Positions 25,287-35,509 are shown, counted from the first letter of the stretch. The stretch: DNA of 59,348 nt from Parabacteroides goldsteinii (GCF_015550595.1 NZ_JADNBB010000030.1:1-59348), one strand, 5' to 3'. The notes: generated by a model not told the origin, from the letters alone. Numbers and translations are program-made.

Positions 25287-27140
25287 ATGGCAGAACAGAC
25301 AAAAGTAACAACTTTGGAACAGGTTGTAGTTCGTTTCTCCGGGGACTCCGGAGACGGTATGCAGTTGACCGGAACAATCTTTTCAAATCTGTCGGCTATC
25401 CTCGGAAATGAGATCTCTACGTTTCCCGACTACCCGGCAGAAATTCGTGCTCCACAAGGAACACTTAGTGGTGTATCAGGATTTCAGGTTCATCTGGGAT
25501 CACGTAAAATCTTCACTCCAGGCGATAAGGCGGATGTATTGGTGGCAATGAACCCGGCCGCGCTAAAAGTGAATGTAAAGAATATCAAACAGAACTCGAT
25601 TGTTATCATCGATACCGACTCTTTCAAGAAGTCGGATCTCGACAAAGCATTGTTTACTACAGACGATCCTTTTAAAGAATTAGGTTTGGGTGGTGTGCAG
25701 GTTGTAGCCGCTCCGATCTCGACAATGGTGAAAGACGGTCTGGCTGAATTTGGCCTGGATAATAAGTCTGCTCTTCGTTGTAAGAATATGTTCGCATTAG
25801 GACTTGTTTGCTGGTTGTTCGACCGCCCTCTGGAAGAGGCGATGAATATGCTTCAAAATAAGTTTGCCAAAAAACCGGCTATCGCGAAAGCTAATATCAA
25901 AGTGTTGACCGATGGTTATAATTACGGACACAATATCCACGCATCAGTTTCCACCTATCGTATCGAAAGCGAAAAGGCAGCACCGGGTTTCTATACCGAT
26001 GTAAATGGAAACAAGGCCACTTCTTACGGGCTGATTGCTGCTGCAGAAAAGTCTGGCCTTCAATTATTCCTGGGAAGCTATCCTATTACTCCGGCAACGG
26101 ACATCTTGCATGAATTGTCAAAACGTAAAGACCTGGGGGTTGTTACCGTACAGGCAGAAGACGAAATTGCCGGTATCTGTACGGCTATCGGTGCTAGTTT
26201 TGCCGGTAGCTTGGCTGCTACATCTACTTCCGGACCGGGGCTGGCCCTGAAGAGTGAAGCGATCGGTCTGGCTGTAATAGCTGAAATACCTTTGGTTATT
26301 ATCGACGTGCAACGTGGTGGTCCTTCAACCGGTATGCCTACCAAGAGTGAGCAAACCGACCTGATGCAGGCTCTTCACGGACGTAACGGTGAAAGCCCGC
26401 TGGTTGTTATTGCCGCTTCAACTCCGACAGACTGTTTCGATGCTGCTTTCTGGGCTGCTAAACTGGCTGTTGAGCATATGACTCCGGTTATCCTGTTGAC
26501 AGATGCTTTCATTGCAAACGGTTCGTCTGCCTGGAAGTTGCCTGACCTGGATAAGTATCCGGAAATCAAACCGAATTACGTATCTAACTATACAGAAGAA
26601 AAGGTATGGAAAGCCTACCGTCGCGATAAGGAAAGCTTGGTTCGTTACTGGGCTATCCCGGGTATGGAAGGGTTTGCACACCGTCTGGGTGGTCTGGAAA
26701 AAGACTATGAGACAAGTGCTATCTCGACTGATCCGATCAACCACCAGAAGATGGTTTCCACCCGTCAGGCTAAGATCGACAAGATTGCCGACTATATCCC
26801 TGAACTGGAAGTGATCGGTGATCCTGATGCCGACCTGCTGTTGATTGGCTGGGGTGGAACTTACGGCCACTTGTATGAAGCGATGGAAACCATGCAGAAA
26901 CAAGGAAAGAAAGTCGCAATGGCTCACTTTAAATTTATCAGCCCGCTGCCGAAGAATACAATTGAAGTACTTTCCAAGTTCAAGAAAGCTGTGGTTGCCG
27001 AGCAGAATAACGGACAGTTTGCAAACTACCTGCGTGCTAAAGTACCCGGATTTAATCCGTATAAATTCAATCGCGTAAAGGGACAGCCTTTCGTTGTTGC
27101 GAGATTAGTTGAGGAATTCACTAAAATATTGGAGGCTTAA
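25287..27140 (+). CDS. korA: 2-oxoacid:ferredoxin oxidoreductase, fused gamma-alpha subunit
   Basis: With the next gene it forms a thiamine-diphosphate enzyme that interconverts a 2-oxoacid (probably 2-oxoglutarate) and its acyl-CoA using ferredoxin. The 617-residue chain begins with the gamma domain (RFSGDSGDGMQLTG, residues 12-25, then FPDYPAEIRAPQG). From about 240 it continues into the alpha domains (GSYPITPATDIL, the glutamate-containing QAEDEIAG, and TSTSGPGLALKSE). The GGPSTGMPTKSEQ segment is typical. The fused order and the separate beta subunit match the two-subunit Kor type. Only three bases separate its stop from the next start. No ferredoxin-like (delta) gene is adjacent. Confidence 0.9.
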   Translation: MAEQTKVTTLEQVVVRFSGDSGDGMQLTGTIFSNLSAILGNEISTFPDYPAEIRAPQGTLSGVSGFQVHLGSRKIFTPGDKADVLVAMNPAALKVNVKNIKQNSIVIIDTDSFKKSDLDKALFTTDDPFKELGLGGVQVVAAPISTMVKDGLAEFGLDNKSALRCKNMFALGLVCWLFDRPLEEAMNMLQNKFAKKPAIAKANIKVLTDGYNYGHNIHASVSTYRIESEKAAPGFYTDVNGNKATSYGLIAAAEKSGLQLFLGSYPITPATDILHELSKRKDLGVVTVQAEDEIAGICTAIGASFAGSLAATSTSGPGLALKSEAIGLAVIAEIPLVIIDVQRGGPSTGMPTKSEQTDLMQALHGRNGESPLVVIAASTPTDCFDAAFWAAKLAVEHMTPVILLTDAFIANGSSAWKLPDLDKYPEIKPNYVSNYTEEKVWKAYRRDKESLVRYWAIPGMEGFAHRLGGLEKDYETSAISTDPINHQKMVSTRQAKIDKIADYIPELEVIGDPDADLLLIGWGGTYGHLYEAMETMQKQGKKVAMAHFKFISPLPKNTIEVLSKFKKAVVAEQNNGQFANYLRAKVPGFNPYKFNRVKGQPFVVARLVEEFTKILEA

Positions 27141-27143
27141 AAA

Positions 27144-28154
27144 ATGACAGATATAAAATTCGAACCGAAAGATTATAAGAGCGACCAGTATGTTCGTTGG
27201 TGTCCGGGTTGTGGAGACCATGCCGTATTGAACTGCTTACACAAAGCAATGGCTGAAGTAGGAGTGGCTCCTCACAATATGGCCGTTATCTCTGGTATCG
27301 GGTGTTCTTCCCGTTTACCTTATTATATGAATACCTATGGTTTCCATACTATCCACGGGCGTGGTGCAGCTATTGCAACAGGTGTAAAAACCGCGCGTCC
27401 CGACCTGAGTGTATGGCTGATTACAGGTGATGGCGACTGTCTGGCTATTGGTGGTAACCATTTTATCCATGCCGTACGTCGTAATATCGATTTGAATATT
27501 GTACTTTTCAATAATAAAATCTATGGCCTGACCAAAGGGCAATATTCTCCGACATCCGAACGTGGTTTCGTATCAAAGAGTTCTCCCTACGGTACAGTAG
27601 AAGATCCGTTTATCCCGGCTGAACTGGCTTTGGGTGCACGTGGAAACTTCTTTGCCCGTGTGATCGACGTAGACCTGAAAAATACAACTGAAGTCTTGGC
27701 TGCTTCTGCCCGCCATAAAGGAGCTTCCGTAACGGAAGTGCTCGTAAACTGCGTTATCTTTAATGACGGTATTCATAAGAGCATTGTCGATAAGGAATTC
27801 CGTGCAGACCGTACTATCTTCCTGCGTCATGGCGAAAAAATGATTTTCGGAAAAGACGGTAACAAAGGTATTGTTCTGGATGGCCTGAAACTGAAAGTTG
27901 TGACAATCGGTGAAGATGGTTATACACTGGACGATATCTTGGTTCATGATGCACATGAAAAAGATACGACCCTTCACATGATGCTGGCCATGATGAAAGA
28001 CGATATGCCTATTGCTCTGGGTGTTATCCGCGATGTGGATGCTCCCGTATACGATCAGGCCGTTCATCAGCAGATCGAAGAAGTGCAAGCCAAAAATCCT
28101 ACCCGTAAACTGAAAGATTTCTTGATGCAAGGTGAGATTTGGGAAGTGAAATAA
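27144..28154 (+). CDS. korB: 2-oxoacid:ferredoxin oxidoreductase, beta subunit
   Basis: The thiamine-diphosphate-binding subunit, 336 residues. It has the iron-sulfur/cofactor stretch WCPGCGDHAVLN (19-30) and the diphosphate-binding motif GDGDCLAIGGNH, closed by NNKIYGLTKGQ. SGIGCSSRLPYY is a further family marker. A 4Fe-4S cluster could be held by C20, C23 and the later cysteines (C51 region and near 205), as in related enzymes. It is the second gene of a two-gene operon ended by the hairpin at 28177-28213. Confidence 0.9.
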   Translation: MTDIKFEPKDYKSDQYVRWCPGCGDHAVLNCLHKAMAEVGVAPHNMAVISGIGCSSRLPYYMNTYGFHTIHGRGAAIATGVKTARPDLSVWLITGDGDCLAIGGNHFIHAVRRNIDLNIVLFNNKIYGLTKGQYSPTSERGFVSKSSPYGTVEDPFIPAELALGARGNFFARVIDVDLKNTTEVLAASARHKGASVTEVLVNCVIFNDGIHKSIVDKEFRADRTIFLRHGEKMIFGKDGNKGIVLDGLKLKVVTIGEDGYTLDDILVHDAHEKDTTLHMMLAMMKDDMPIALGVIRDVDAPVYDQAVHQQIEEVQAKNPTRKLKDFLMQGEIWEVK

Positions 28155-28176
28155 CATGCAAATGGAAAAGTAATAT

Positions 28177-28213
28177 AGAGAGGGGCCGGTTGTTAAATCG
28201 TCCCTCTTTTTTT
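28177..28213 (+). terminator. Terminator after korB
   Basis: The stem AGAGGGGC (28179-28186) pairs with GTCCCTCT (28200-28207), eight pairs including one wobble. A run of seven T follows. Confidence 0.8.
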
Positions 28214-28358
28214 GTGGTTGAACACTGGGTCTGACATTTTTATTCCTAATTGTAAGGTCTGCTTTGCAAATAGACTAGTGTATTTGTTAATTGCATGGAA
28301 AAGAGCAATTATTACTGAAAAATTTCCTTAATAGAGTATCAGCTATAAAAAAAAATAT

Positions 28359-28366
28359 TACTTTTG
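28359..28366 (+). promoter_or_regulatory. -7 box for pckA
   Basis: Reads TACTTTTG (TAnnTTTG) and predicts a start near 28373 and a leader of about 110 bases. No -33 TTTG was found. The leader contains a GCGGCG-rich patch (about 28381-28395) and a purine-rich GAGAGAGAGAAAAG run 45-30 bases before the ATG. Nothing else is recognisable in 28214-28484. Confidence 0.5.
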
Positions 28367-28484
28367 TACCGGTCTTAACAAGGCGGCGTAGCAGCAAGTT
28401 ACAAGTAGGTATTAGAGCCCTGTTATTTTAAATTCGAGAGAGAGAAAAGTTATATAAAGTCAATCATTTAAATTATTATCAAGA

Positions 28485-30092
28485 ATGGCTAATTTAGATT
28501 TAAGCAAGTACGGAATCACAGGTGTGACAGAAATTGTACACAATCCGTCTTATGAAGTTCTGTTCGCAGAAGAAACAAAACCAGGTTTGGAAGGTTTCGA
28601 AAAAGGTCAGGTAACTGATATGGGTGCTGTAAACGTTATGACTGGCGTTTATACAGGACGTTCTCCTAAAGACAAATTCTTTGTAAAGGATGCTACCAGC
28701 GAAAACACTGTATGGTGGACATCTGAAGAATATAAAAATGATAACAAACCAGTAGACGAAAAATGCTGGAAGGCTTGTAAAGAATTAGCTACAAAAGAAC
28801 TTTCTAACAAAAGATTGTTCGTTGTTGACGCATTCTGTGGCGCAAACGAAAACAGCCGTCTGAAACTGCGTTTCATCATGGAAGTAGCATGGCAGGCTCA
28901 TTTCGTAACAAACATGTTCATCCGTCCTTCTGCTGAAGAACTGGCTAACTTCGGTGAACCTGATTTCGTTATCATGAATGCTTCTAAAGCTAAAGTTGAA
29001 AACTATAAAGAACTTGGCTTGAACTCTGAAACTGCTGTTGTATTCAACCTGACTGAAAAGATCCAGGTTATCCTGAATACTTGGTACGGTGGTGAAATGA
29101 AGAAAGGTATGTTCTCTTACATGAACTATCTGTTGCCTCTGCAGGGTATGGCTTCTATGCACTGTTCTGCTAACACAGACAAAGAAGGCAAGAGCTCGGC
29201 TATCTTCTTCGGCTTGTCAGGTACAGGTAAGACTACTTTGTCAACTGACCCGAAACGTTTGTTGATCGGTGATGACGAACACGGATGGGATAACGACGGT
29301 GTATTCAACTTCGAAGGTGGTTGCTATGCTAAGACTATCAACTTGAGCCAGGAAAACGAACCGGATATCTGGAACGCTATCAAACGTGACGCTCTGTTGG
29401 AAAACTGTACAGTAGACGCTAACGGTGCTATCGACTTCTCTGACAAGTCTGTTACAGAAAACACTCGCGTTTCTTATCCTATCTATCATATCGAAAACAT
29501 CGTTAAACCGGTTTCTAAAGGCCCGCACGCAAAACAGGTTATCTTCCTGTCTGCTGACGCATTCGGTGTATTGCCTCCGGTATCTATCCTGAATCCGGAA
29601 CAGACTCAGTACTACTTCCTGTCTGGTTTCACAGCTAAGTTGGCTGGTACAGAACGTGGTATCACTGAACCGACTCCTACATTCTCAGCTTGTTTCGGTG
29701 CTGCTTTCTTGTCATTGCACCCGACTAAATACGGTCAGGAACTGGTTAAGAAGATGGAAATGACTGGTGCTAAGGCTTATTTGGTTAACACAGGTTGGAA
29801 CGGTAGCGGCAAACGTATCTCTATCAAAGATACAAGAGGTATCATCGATGCTATCCTGGATGGTTCTATCGACAAAGCTCCGACTAAGGTTATTCCTTAC
29901 TTCGACTTCGTTGTTCCTACAGCTCTTCCGGGTGTTGATCCGAAGATCCTTGATCCTCGCGACACTTACGCTGACGCTGCTCAGTGGGACGAAAAAGCTA
30001 AAGATTTGGCTGGTCGCTTCCAGAAGAACTTCGCTAAGTTCACTGGTAACGAAGCTGGTAAAGCTTTGGTTGCTGCTGGTCCGAAATTGTAA
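28485..30092 (+). CDS. pckA: Phosphoenolpyruvate carboxykinase (ATP)
   Basis: Interconverts oxaloacetate and PEP with ATP/ADP. In gut Bacteroidales it runs mainly toward carboxylation, fixing CO2 on the way to succinate. The 535-residue protein has the P-loop GLSGTGKT at 243-250 (K249). The kinase-2 metal site [14 protein letters not shown] follows, as does the phosphate-binding Arg region [12 protein letters not shown] near residue 50. Codon use is distinct from neighbours (GGT, AAC, ATC, TTC, CTG strongly preferred), as expected for a very highly expressed gene. It is monocistronic, with a long leader and its own terminator. Confidence 0.96.
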   Translation: MANLDLSKYGITGVTEIVHNPSYEVLFAEETKPGLEGFEKGQVTDMGAVNVMTGVYTGRSPKDKFFVKDATSENTVWWTSEEYKNDNKPVDEKCWKACKELATKELSNKRLFVVDAFCGANENSRLKLRFIMEVAWQAHFVTNMFIRPSAEELANFGEPDFVIMNASKAKVENYKELGLNSETAVVFNLTEKIQVILNTWYGGEMKKGMFSYMNYLLPLQGMASMHCSANTDKEGKSSAIFFGLSGTGKTTLSTDPKRLLIGDDEHGWDNDGVFNFEGGCYAKTINLSQENEPDIWNAIKRDALLENCTVDANGAIDFSDKSVTENTRVSYPIYHIENIVKPVSKGPHAKQVIFLSADAFGVLPPVSILNPEQTQYYFLSGFTAKLAGTERGITEPTPTFSACFGAAFLSLHPTKYGQELVKKMEMTGAKAYLVNTGWNGSGKRISIKDTRGIIDAILDGSIDKAPTKVIPYFDFVVPTALPGVDPKILDPRDTYADAAQWDEKAKDLAGRFQKNFAKFTGNEAGKALVAAGPKL

Positions 30093-30142
30093 TTTCCCTG
30101 CCGAAGATAAATTTTTATCAACGGTTAAGAATAAAGCTATCG

Positions 30143-30177
30143 AAAAGAGGATGTGTCGTATGACATATCCTCTTTTT
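30143..30177 (+). terminator. Terminator after pckA
   Basis: The 15-bp stem AAAAGAGGATGTGTC (30143-30157) pairs with GACATATCCTCTTTT (30162-30176) with one wobble and a four-base loop. It ends in a T run. Confidence 0.85.
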
Positions 30178-30408
30178 GTATATATAAGTGCCGTTTTGTA
30201 CTATTCTTTTTCTTTTTTATTCCAACTAGACTTCTATTGAGTAAGAAATGAAATAAAAAGATTGGAGGAATGTCCGTATTTTTATATATCGTTTAAGGGC
30301 ATAACATTAATGCTTTTTGGGGGAAAGTAATCATAATATTATCCATGTATATGTATTGATTGTCTATTTTCTGTATTATTTATTATTTTTTACTTTGCCA
30401 ACGATAAA

Positions 30409-30470
30409 GGGTGTCAATGAGAATGACTAGAAAAAACGTTCCTTTTTCTTAGTCATTTTCATTGATACCC
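30409..30470. repeat. 62-base near-perfect palindrome upstream of the second susC
   Basis: Bases 30409-30429 (GGGTGTCAATGAGAATGACTA) match the reverse complement of 30450-30470 at 19 of 21 positions. Both differences are wobble-compatible in plus-strand RNA. The inner part (GAAAAAA / CTTTTTC) extends the pairing around CGTTC. The right two-thirds is the left arm of the 36-bp inverted repeat annotated separately. A -7-like TTACTTTG lies at 30390-30397 just before it, so a transcript could begin with this hairpin. Confidence 0.75.
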
Positions 30471-30630
30471 ATGTTGTCTTTATAGAGATTTTTCAAGCCC
30501 TCCTTTACTTAAGTTAAACTGCTTGCTATTAGAAAAATACTCCAATCTAAACGCCATACTTTCCTTTCTATAGAATATTAAAATTTAACAATTCAAAATG
30601 ACTAAGAAAAAGGAACGTTTTTTTTAGTCA
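30424..30630. repeat. 36-bp inverted repeat pair enclosing 135 bp (candidate invertible control segment)
   Basis: Bases 30424-30459 and the reverse complement of 30595-30630 agree at 35 of 36 positions, far beyond chance even in AT-rich DNA. Each arm is itself palindromic: TGACTA and TAGTCA ends surround A/T runs and an asymmetric core CGTTCC. Palindromic arms around a short asymmetric core resemble crossover sites of site-specific recombinases. The pair lies 192 bases before a susC start, the usual position of phase-variable promoters in Bacteroidales. I see no consensus promoter in the enclosed bases and no recombinase gene in the window. A miniature transposon is an alternative, but no target duplication is visible. 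Other parts of 30178-30821 hold nothing recognisable. Confidence 0.65.
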
Positions 30631-30821
30631 CTCCTAAAGCCCTGTTTTTTGCTGTAAATTCCTGTATTTTAATGTATTGATAAATCTGTTTTAAGCTAAA
30701 ATGTTTATGTGCAAAAGGAGCTTTAAGAAAATGGAGAAAGCTTTGAAATCATTGAAATTAAAGAGCTGATCTTATTCAGTGTTGTCGTATTAATTATTGT
30801 TAATTATTAAATTCCATTATT

Positions 30822-33800
30822 ATGAATAAAGCAAATGGTATAAATTATTTTAGATGCCTGCTTGTAGGAACAGGTATCTTGTGTGTAGGAAGTACATCTG
30901 TCTTAGGAGAAACGATATCAGAGGGGGAATCTGATATAATGAAAATGTCCATTATCAATGCTAAGGTAACAGGGTCCGTTGTAGATAAAGAGGGAATCCC
31001 TATTATCGGGGCTAATGTTTCAGTAAAAGGAACAACGAATGGAACTATTACTGATATGGACGGAAAATTTGAATTGGAAGTTCCTGCAAATGCTAAACTC
31101 TCTATATCTTATATTGGATATATCAGCCAGGAAATAGCGGTAGGAAGTAAAAACTCTTTTCAGATAGTTTTAGTAGAAGATACTCAGAATTTGGATGAAG
31201 TAATTGTTGTAGGTTATGGCGTTCAGAAAAAAGTCAATATGACGGGAGCTGTAGCTGCCATTAATTCGGAGTCATTGGCGAACAGGCCGGTAACAAATGC
31301 ATCTACAGCATTACAAGGCATGCTTCCGGGGGTTACCGTAGTACAAAACAGCGGACAGCCCGGTAAGGATAATTCTTCTATCCGTATTCGTGGTGTCGGG
31401 ACCTTGAATAATTCAAATCCGATGTATGTTGTAGACGGACTGGTCGTATCGACGATTAATGATATCGATCCGAACGATATCGAAAGTCTTTCTGTTTTGA
31501 AAGATGCGGCATCTGCCGCTATCTACGGCTCGCGTGCTGCTAATGGTGTTGTTCTGATTACGACCAAGAAGGGTAGTAAAAAGGCTGCGACCCTGAAATA
31601 CGATGGCTATGTGGGTTGGCAATCACCAACGTCTTTACCTGAGTACTTACCTTCTCATGAATATGCCAGTCTATATAATCAAGCTCTGATTAATGAAGGT
31701 AAAAATCCGGCTTATACGGCAGAGGAGATCGGGAAATTCCGGGATGGAAGCGATCCTGACAATTATCCGAATACCGATTGGTTGGGGCTTTTTTACAAAG
31801 ATAAAGGTTTCCAGCATAGCCATAGGGCAGAAGTAAGCGGGGGAAGTGAAACTACGACCTACATGTTTTCTTTAGGTTATCTGGGACAAGACGGTATTAT
31901 CGATAATGCCGATTTCAAACGTTATAACTTAAGAGGGAATATCAATACGCAGATCAATAAATTCTCTGCCGGTGTAAACTTCTCTTACACTTTTGGAGAT
32001 ACGAACGAGCCCGTAAATCCTTGGACCGGAGATATGTATCAGATATTCCGCCAGATAAACCGTATTGCACCGTTTGTCCCCTATAAGTATTCAAATGGTT
32101 ACTATGGCTATATTCCGGATGGAAGCCCGCTCGCGTGGATGGATGCCGGTTCGATTCGTAATGAGAAGTATCATACTACACGTGCTGTGGGAAATATTGG
32201 GTATGAGATCATAAAAGGATTAAAGGTACAGGAAATTATTGGTTATGAACACACCGGAAAGTCTGATGAAAAGTTCTTGAAGGATATTCAATATTACAAC
32301 TGGAAAACCGGAGAACCTTCCCAATACCAGGGGCCGAACAGCCAAACTGACGAACGGGAAGATTATATGATGCTCAACCTGCAAACTTTACTGACCTATA
32401 ATAATACATTCGGCAAGCATACCGTTGGTGCTTTAGCGGGTTTTTCACAGGAATACAGCCGCAGAGATTGGACAATCGGTAAGCGTATCAACTTCCTGAA
32501 CAACGACCTGTGGGAGCTGAATGCCGGTTCACCGGATGGGCAAACAGCCGAAGGGTCGGCCAATGAATATGCTCTTCGTTCTTTTTTCGGGCGTGTGACG
32601 TATGATTATGACAACAAATACTTATTTGAAGCCAATATCCGCCGGGATGGGACATCACGTATCAATCAGGATGCTCGTTGGGGTACGTTTCCTTCTTTCT
32701 CCGTAGCATGGCGTATTATTAACGAGCCTTTCATGGAAGGTACGCGCGATATATTATCTGACCTGAAGATCAGAGGCGGATGGGGTAAATTAGGTAACCA
32801 GCAATTGGGGACTGATAACCGGAAATCTATTGAATTCTATCCATATCAATCAGTATTGTCTCAGAAGAACTATGCGTTTGGCGGAAAAGTAAACCAGGGC
32901 GTGGCACCGGTTGATGGAGCGAACAATGGTTTGAGATGGGAAACCTCCAAGACTACCAATATCGGTTTGGATATGGGATTCTTTCAGAATATGTTTACTT
33001 TAAATGTCGATGCCTACTGGAAGAAAACATACGATATCCTGATGAAACTGCCGGTTAGTACACTCTATGGCTTGGAAGCTCCTTATCAGAATGCGGGCGA
33101 AGTGACAAATAAAGGTATTGAAATGCAACTGGGATATAAAATATCTGCTAAAGACTTCACCTTCAATGCAACAGCTAATGTGGCCTACAATAAGAACGAA
33201 GTAACGAACCTGCATAACGACGGAGCTAAAATATGGGATGGCTATAAATTTAAACAGGAAGGTCTTCCTATTAATGCTTTTGGCGGTTACGAAGTACTCG
33301 GCATCTTTACCGACGAAACCGATCTGGCTAATAGCGCTGTAATCAACCGCGAACAGGCCGGTTTGGGCGATTTGAAATATAAGGATCAGAATAAAGATGG
33401 TAAAATTGATGGCGAAGACCGTGTTTACCTCGGTAGCTGGGATCCTTCCTGGACATTTGGTTTGAATCTTGGCGCAACGTGGAAAGGATTCGATGCTTCT
33501 GTTTTCTTTCAGGGTGCGGCAGATGTAAAGGGTTTCCTTCAGAATGAAACGGTTGGTCGTTTGCAGGGTACTACGGCGAAACCGACAGCCCTGTTCCTCG
33601 ACAGTTGGGATGCGGAAACCAATCCGAATGGAAAATTCCCACGCCCATTAACAACCTGGAGACAGAATGATTCGGAGACTAACCCTTCTGACTTCTGGAT
33701 TATTAATTCCTCTTATTTGCGAATGAAGAATATTCAGATTGGCTATACATTACCTAAAAGCATTTGTGACTTTATCCGTGTTCCAAGAGTGCGTGTTTAC

Positions 33801-33929
33801 TATAGCGGACAGAATTTGCTGACCTTTACCGGCTTTAGCGATGGATTTGACCCGGAAGCCCCTGTCGGTGCCCGTGGCTATTATCCTCAGGTTAAAGTAA
33901 ACACATTCGGATTAAATATAACCTTTTAA
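30822..33929 (+). CDS. SusC-like TonB-dependent outer-membrane transporter
   Basis: A 1,035-residue transporter with an export signal (residues 1-29), a short spacer, a carboxypeptidase-regulatory-like domain (VTGSVVDKEGIPIIGANV, about 48-125) and the plug domain (VVGYGVQKK, SIRIRGVGTLNNSNP, IYGSRAANGVVLITTKKGS, about 130-250). A barrel follows, ending KVNTFGLNITF with terminal F. There is no STN domain. It resembles the first SusC of the window in order but differs throughout, so the ligand probably differs. It pairs with the SusD 11 bases downstream. The long leader with inverted repeats suggests controlled or switchable expression. Confidence 0.94.
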   Translation: MNKANGINYFRCLLVGTGILCVGSTSVLGETISEGESDIMKMSIINAKVTGSVVDKEGIPIIGANVSVKGTTNGTITDMDGKFELEVPANAKLSISYIGYISQEIAVGSKNSFQIVLVEDTQNLDEVIVVGYGVQKKVNMTGAVAAINSESLANRPVTNASTALQGMLPGVTVVQNSGQPGKDNSSIRIRGVGTLNNSNPMYVVDGLVVSTINDIDPNDIESLSVLKDAASAAIYGSRAANGVVLITTKKGSKKAATLKYDGYVGWQSPTSLPEYLPSHEYASLYNQALINEGKNPAYTAEEIGKFRDGSDPDNYPNTDWLGLFYKDKGFQHSHRAEVSGGSETTTYMFSLGYLGQDGIIDNADFKRYNLRGNINTQINKFSAGVNFSYTFGDTNEPVNPWTGDMYQIFRQINRIAPFVPYKYSNGYYGYIPDGSPLAWMDAGSIRNEKYHTTRAVGNIGYEIIKGLKVQEIIGYEHTGKSDEKFLKDIQYYNWKTGEPSQYQGPNSQTDEREDYMMLNLQTLLTYNNTFGKHTVGALAGFSQEYSRRDWTIGKRINFLNNDLWELNAGSPDGQTAEGSANEYALRSFFGRVTYDYDNKYLFEANIRRDGTSRINQDARWGTFPSFSVAWRIINEPFMEGTRDILSDLKIRGGWGKLGNQQLGTDNRKSIEFYPYQSVLSQKNYAFGGKVNQGVAPVDGANNGLRWETSKTTNIGLDMGFFQNMFTLNVDAYWKKTYDILMKLPVSTLYGLEAPYQNAGEVTNKGIEMQLGYKISAKDFTFNATANVAYNKNEVTNLHNDGAKIWDGYKFKQEGLPINAFGGYEVLGIFTDETDLANSAVINREQAGLGDLKYKDQNKDGKIDGEDRVYLGSWDPSWTFGLNLGATWKGFDASVFFQGAADVKGFLQNETVGRLQGTTAKPTALFLDSWDAETNPNGKFPRPLTTWRQNDSETNPSDFWIINSSYLRMKNIQIGYTLPKSICDFIRVPRVRVYYSGQNLLTFTGFSDGFDPEAPVGARGYYPQVKVNTFGLNITF

Positions 33930-33940
33930 ATAGAAATGTC

Positions 33941-35509
33941 ATGAAAAAATATAGTTTATATGCCGTCCTACTACTTTTTATAACTTCTTGTAGTAGTGAT
34001 TTTTTGGATAGAAATCCGTTGGATCAGCCTTCTAATGAAACATTTTGGAATACAGAAAAAGATGCATTGGCCGCAGCGACCGGTTGCTACGAGGGATGGT
34101 ATAGTATGGATGAAGTGATTTACTTTGATTGTGCTTCAGATAATTCGTACAACCCTTTCCCTTGGGAAAACTGGCAGGTTCAGGCTACTGGTTATGCTAC
34201 AGCGAATGATTTTGGACAGAACTACATGAAGTATGATAAGATTGTCCGTTGTAACAATTTCCTGGCCAATATTGATCGTCCGACCATGTCGGAAGAGACG
34301 CGTTCCCGTTTGACTGCCGAAGTGCGTTTCCTGAGAGCCTGGCATTATTTTCTGAAAGTGACTCTCTATGGCGATGTACCTTTGGTAACAGAGGTATTGG
34401 ATATTTCGAATTCGAATTTGCCGCGTACCCCAAAAGCTGAAGTAGAAAAGTTTATCCTGGATGAACTAACGGCTATTGCCTCCCTATTACCGGAAAAATA
34501 TACAGGCGGTGATATCGGTCGGGTCACAAAAGGAGCTGCTCTGACATTGAAAGCCCGTATGGAAATATTCTCCGGTGATTATGCTGCTTGTGCAAGTACC
34601 TGTGACCAGATCATGAAACTCGGATATTCCCTGTTTCCTGATTATAAAGGCTTATTCAAGATTGCAAATGTAAATAACGAAGAGGTGATCATGGATGTTC
34701 AGTATGTAGAGAATCTGGCAAAGAATGCTATCTTAGGGGTTATGCCTCCTGCATCACTTGGAGGATGGTCTTCTATTAACCCGACACAGGCTTTGGCTGA
34801 TGCTTACGAGTGTATAGACGGAAAAACGATTAATGAGTCGCCTGGCTATAATCCCAAGGATCCCTATAAAGACCGTGATCCTCGTCTGGCTGCATCTCTG
34901 ATCTACCCGGGATGTTTGTATGAAGGAAGTTATTTCAATCCGATTGATATAAAAGATCCTACCGGTGATTATTATGCTCCTTACGGCCGTTCCAAAACAG
35001 GTTATCATACTCGTAAATATATCGATAACCTGTCTGACTATGCAGATATGTGGAATACCGGTATGAATGCGATTGTTATGCGTTATGCCGAAGTGTTGTT
35101 GATGTATGCCGAATCGAAAATAGAGCTGAACCAGATCGATGCTTCTGTGTATGAAGCTTTGAATGCGATTAGAACACGTGCGGGAATGCCAGAGGTGGAT
35201 AGATCAATTTACAATAACCAGGTTAAGATGCGCGAACTGGTACGTCGCGAACGTCGTGTCGAATTGGCGTTGGAAGGGCTTCGTTGGTTTGATATCTGCC
35301 GTTGGAAGATAGGTGAAGAAGTGATGCCGGGCCAAGTATATGGTGCTTTGCTGGGAACTGTGGATCCTGCAACCGGAGCTTTAAGCCTGGGTGATGAGCG
35401 GATTAAAGTAGAAGTTCGTTTGTTCGATCCGGCTAAGAATTATTTATGGGCGATACCTCAGAGTGTGATAGATGCGACGCCTGCGATTAAACAAAATCCG
35501 GGCTATTGA
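33941..35509 (+). CDS. SusD-like surface lipoprotein (RagB/SusD family)
   Basis: A 522-residue lipoprotein with lipobox ITSC (C17) followed by SSDFLDRNPLDQPS, the usual SusD opening. Helical segments (TAEVRFLRAWHYFLKVTLYGDVPLV) form the TPR-like scaffold. The C-terminal RagB region has RRERRVELALEGLRWFDICRWKIGE and ends IPQSVIDATPAIKQNPGY. It should cap the SusC product of the preceding gene. No glycosidase, sulfatase or regulator is adjacent, so the substrate remains open. Confidence 0.94.
   Translation: MKKYSLYAVLLLFITSCSSDFLDRNPLDQPSNETFWNTEKDALAAATGCYEGWYSMDEVIYFDCASDNSYNPFPWENWQVQATGYATANDFGQNYMKYDKIVRCNNFLANIDRPTMSEETRSRLTAEVRFLRAWHYFLKVTLYGDVPLVTEVLDISNSNLPRTPKAEVEKFILDELTAIASLLPEKYTGGDIGRVTKGAALTLKARMEIFSGDYAACASTCDQIMKLGYSLFPDYKGLFKIANVNNEEVIMDVQYVENLAKNAILGVMPPASLGGWSSINPTQALADAYECIDGKTINESPGYNPKDPYKDRDPRLAASLIYPGCLYEGSYFNPIDIKDPTGDYYAPYGRSKTGYHTRKYIDNLSDYADMWNTGMNAIVMRYAEVLLMYAESKIELNQIDASVYEALNAIRTRAGMPEVDRSIYNNQVKMRELVRRERRVELALEGLRWFDICRWKIGEEVMPGQVYGALLGTVDPATGALSLGDERIKVEVRLFDPAKNYLWAIPQSVIDATPAIKQNPGY

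Noticed and set aside
29767-30240. 157-residue plus-strand frame overlapping the end of pckA
   Set aside because: It shares the pckA coding bases in another frame and runs through the terminator; a reading-frame shadow.
30424-30630. Miniature transposon (MITE) with 36-bp terminal repeats
   Set aside because: Not excluded, but the flanks show no target-site duplication and the arms have internal palindromes, so the invertible-segment reading was preferred.
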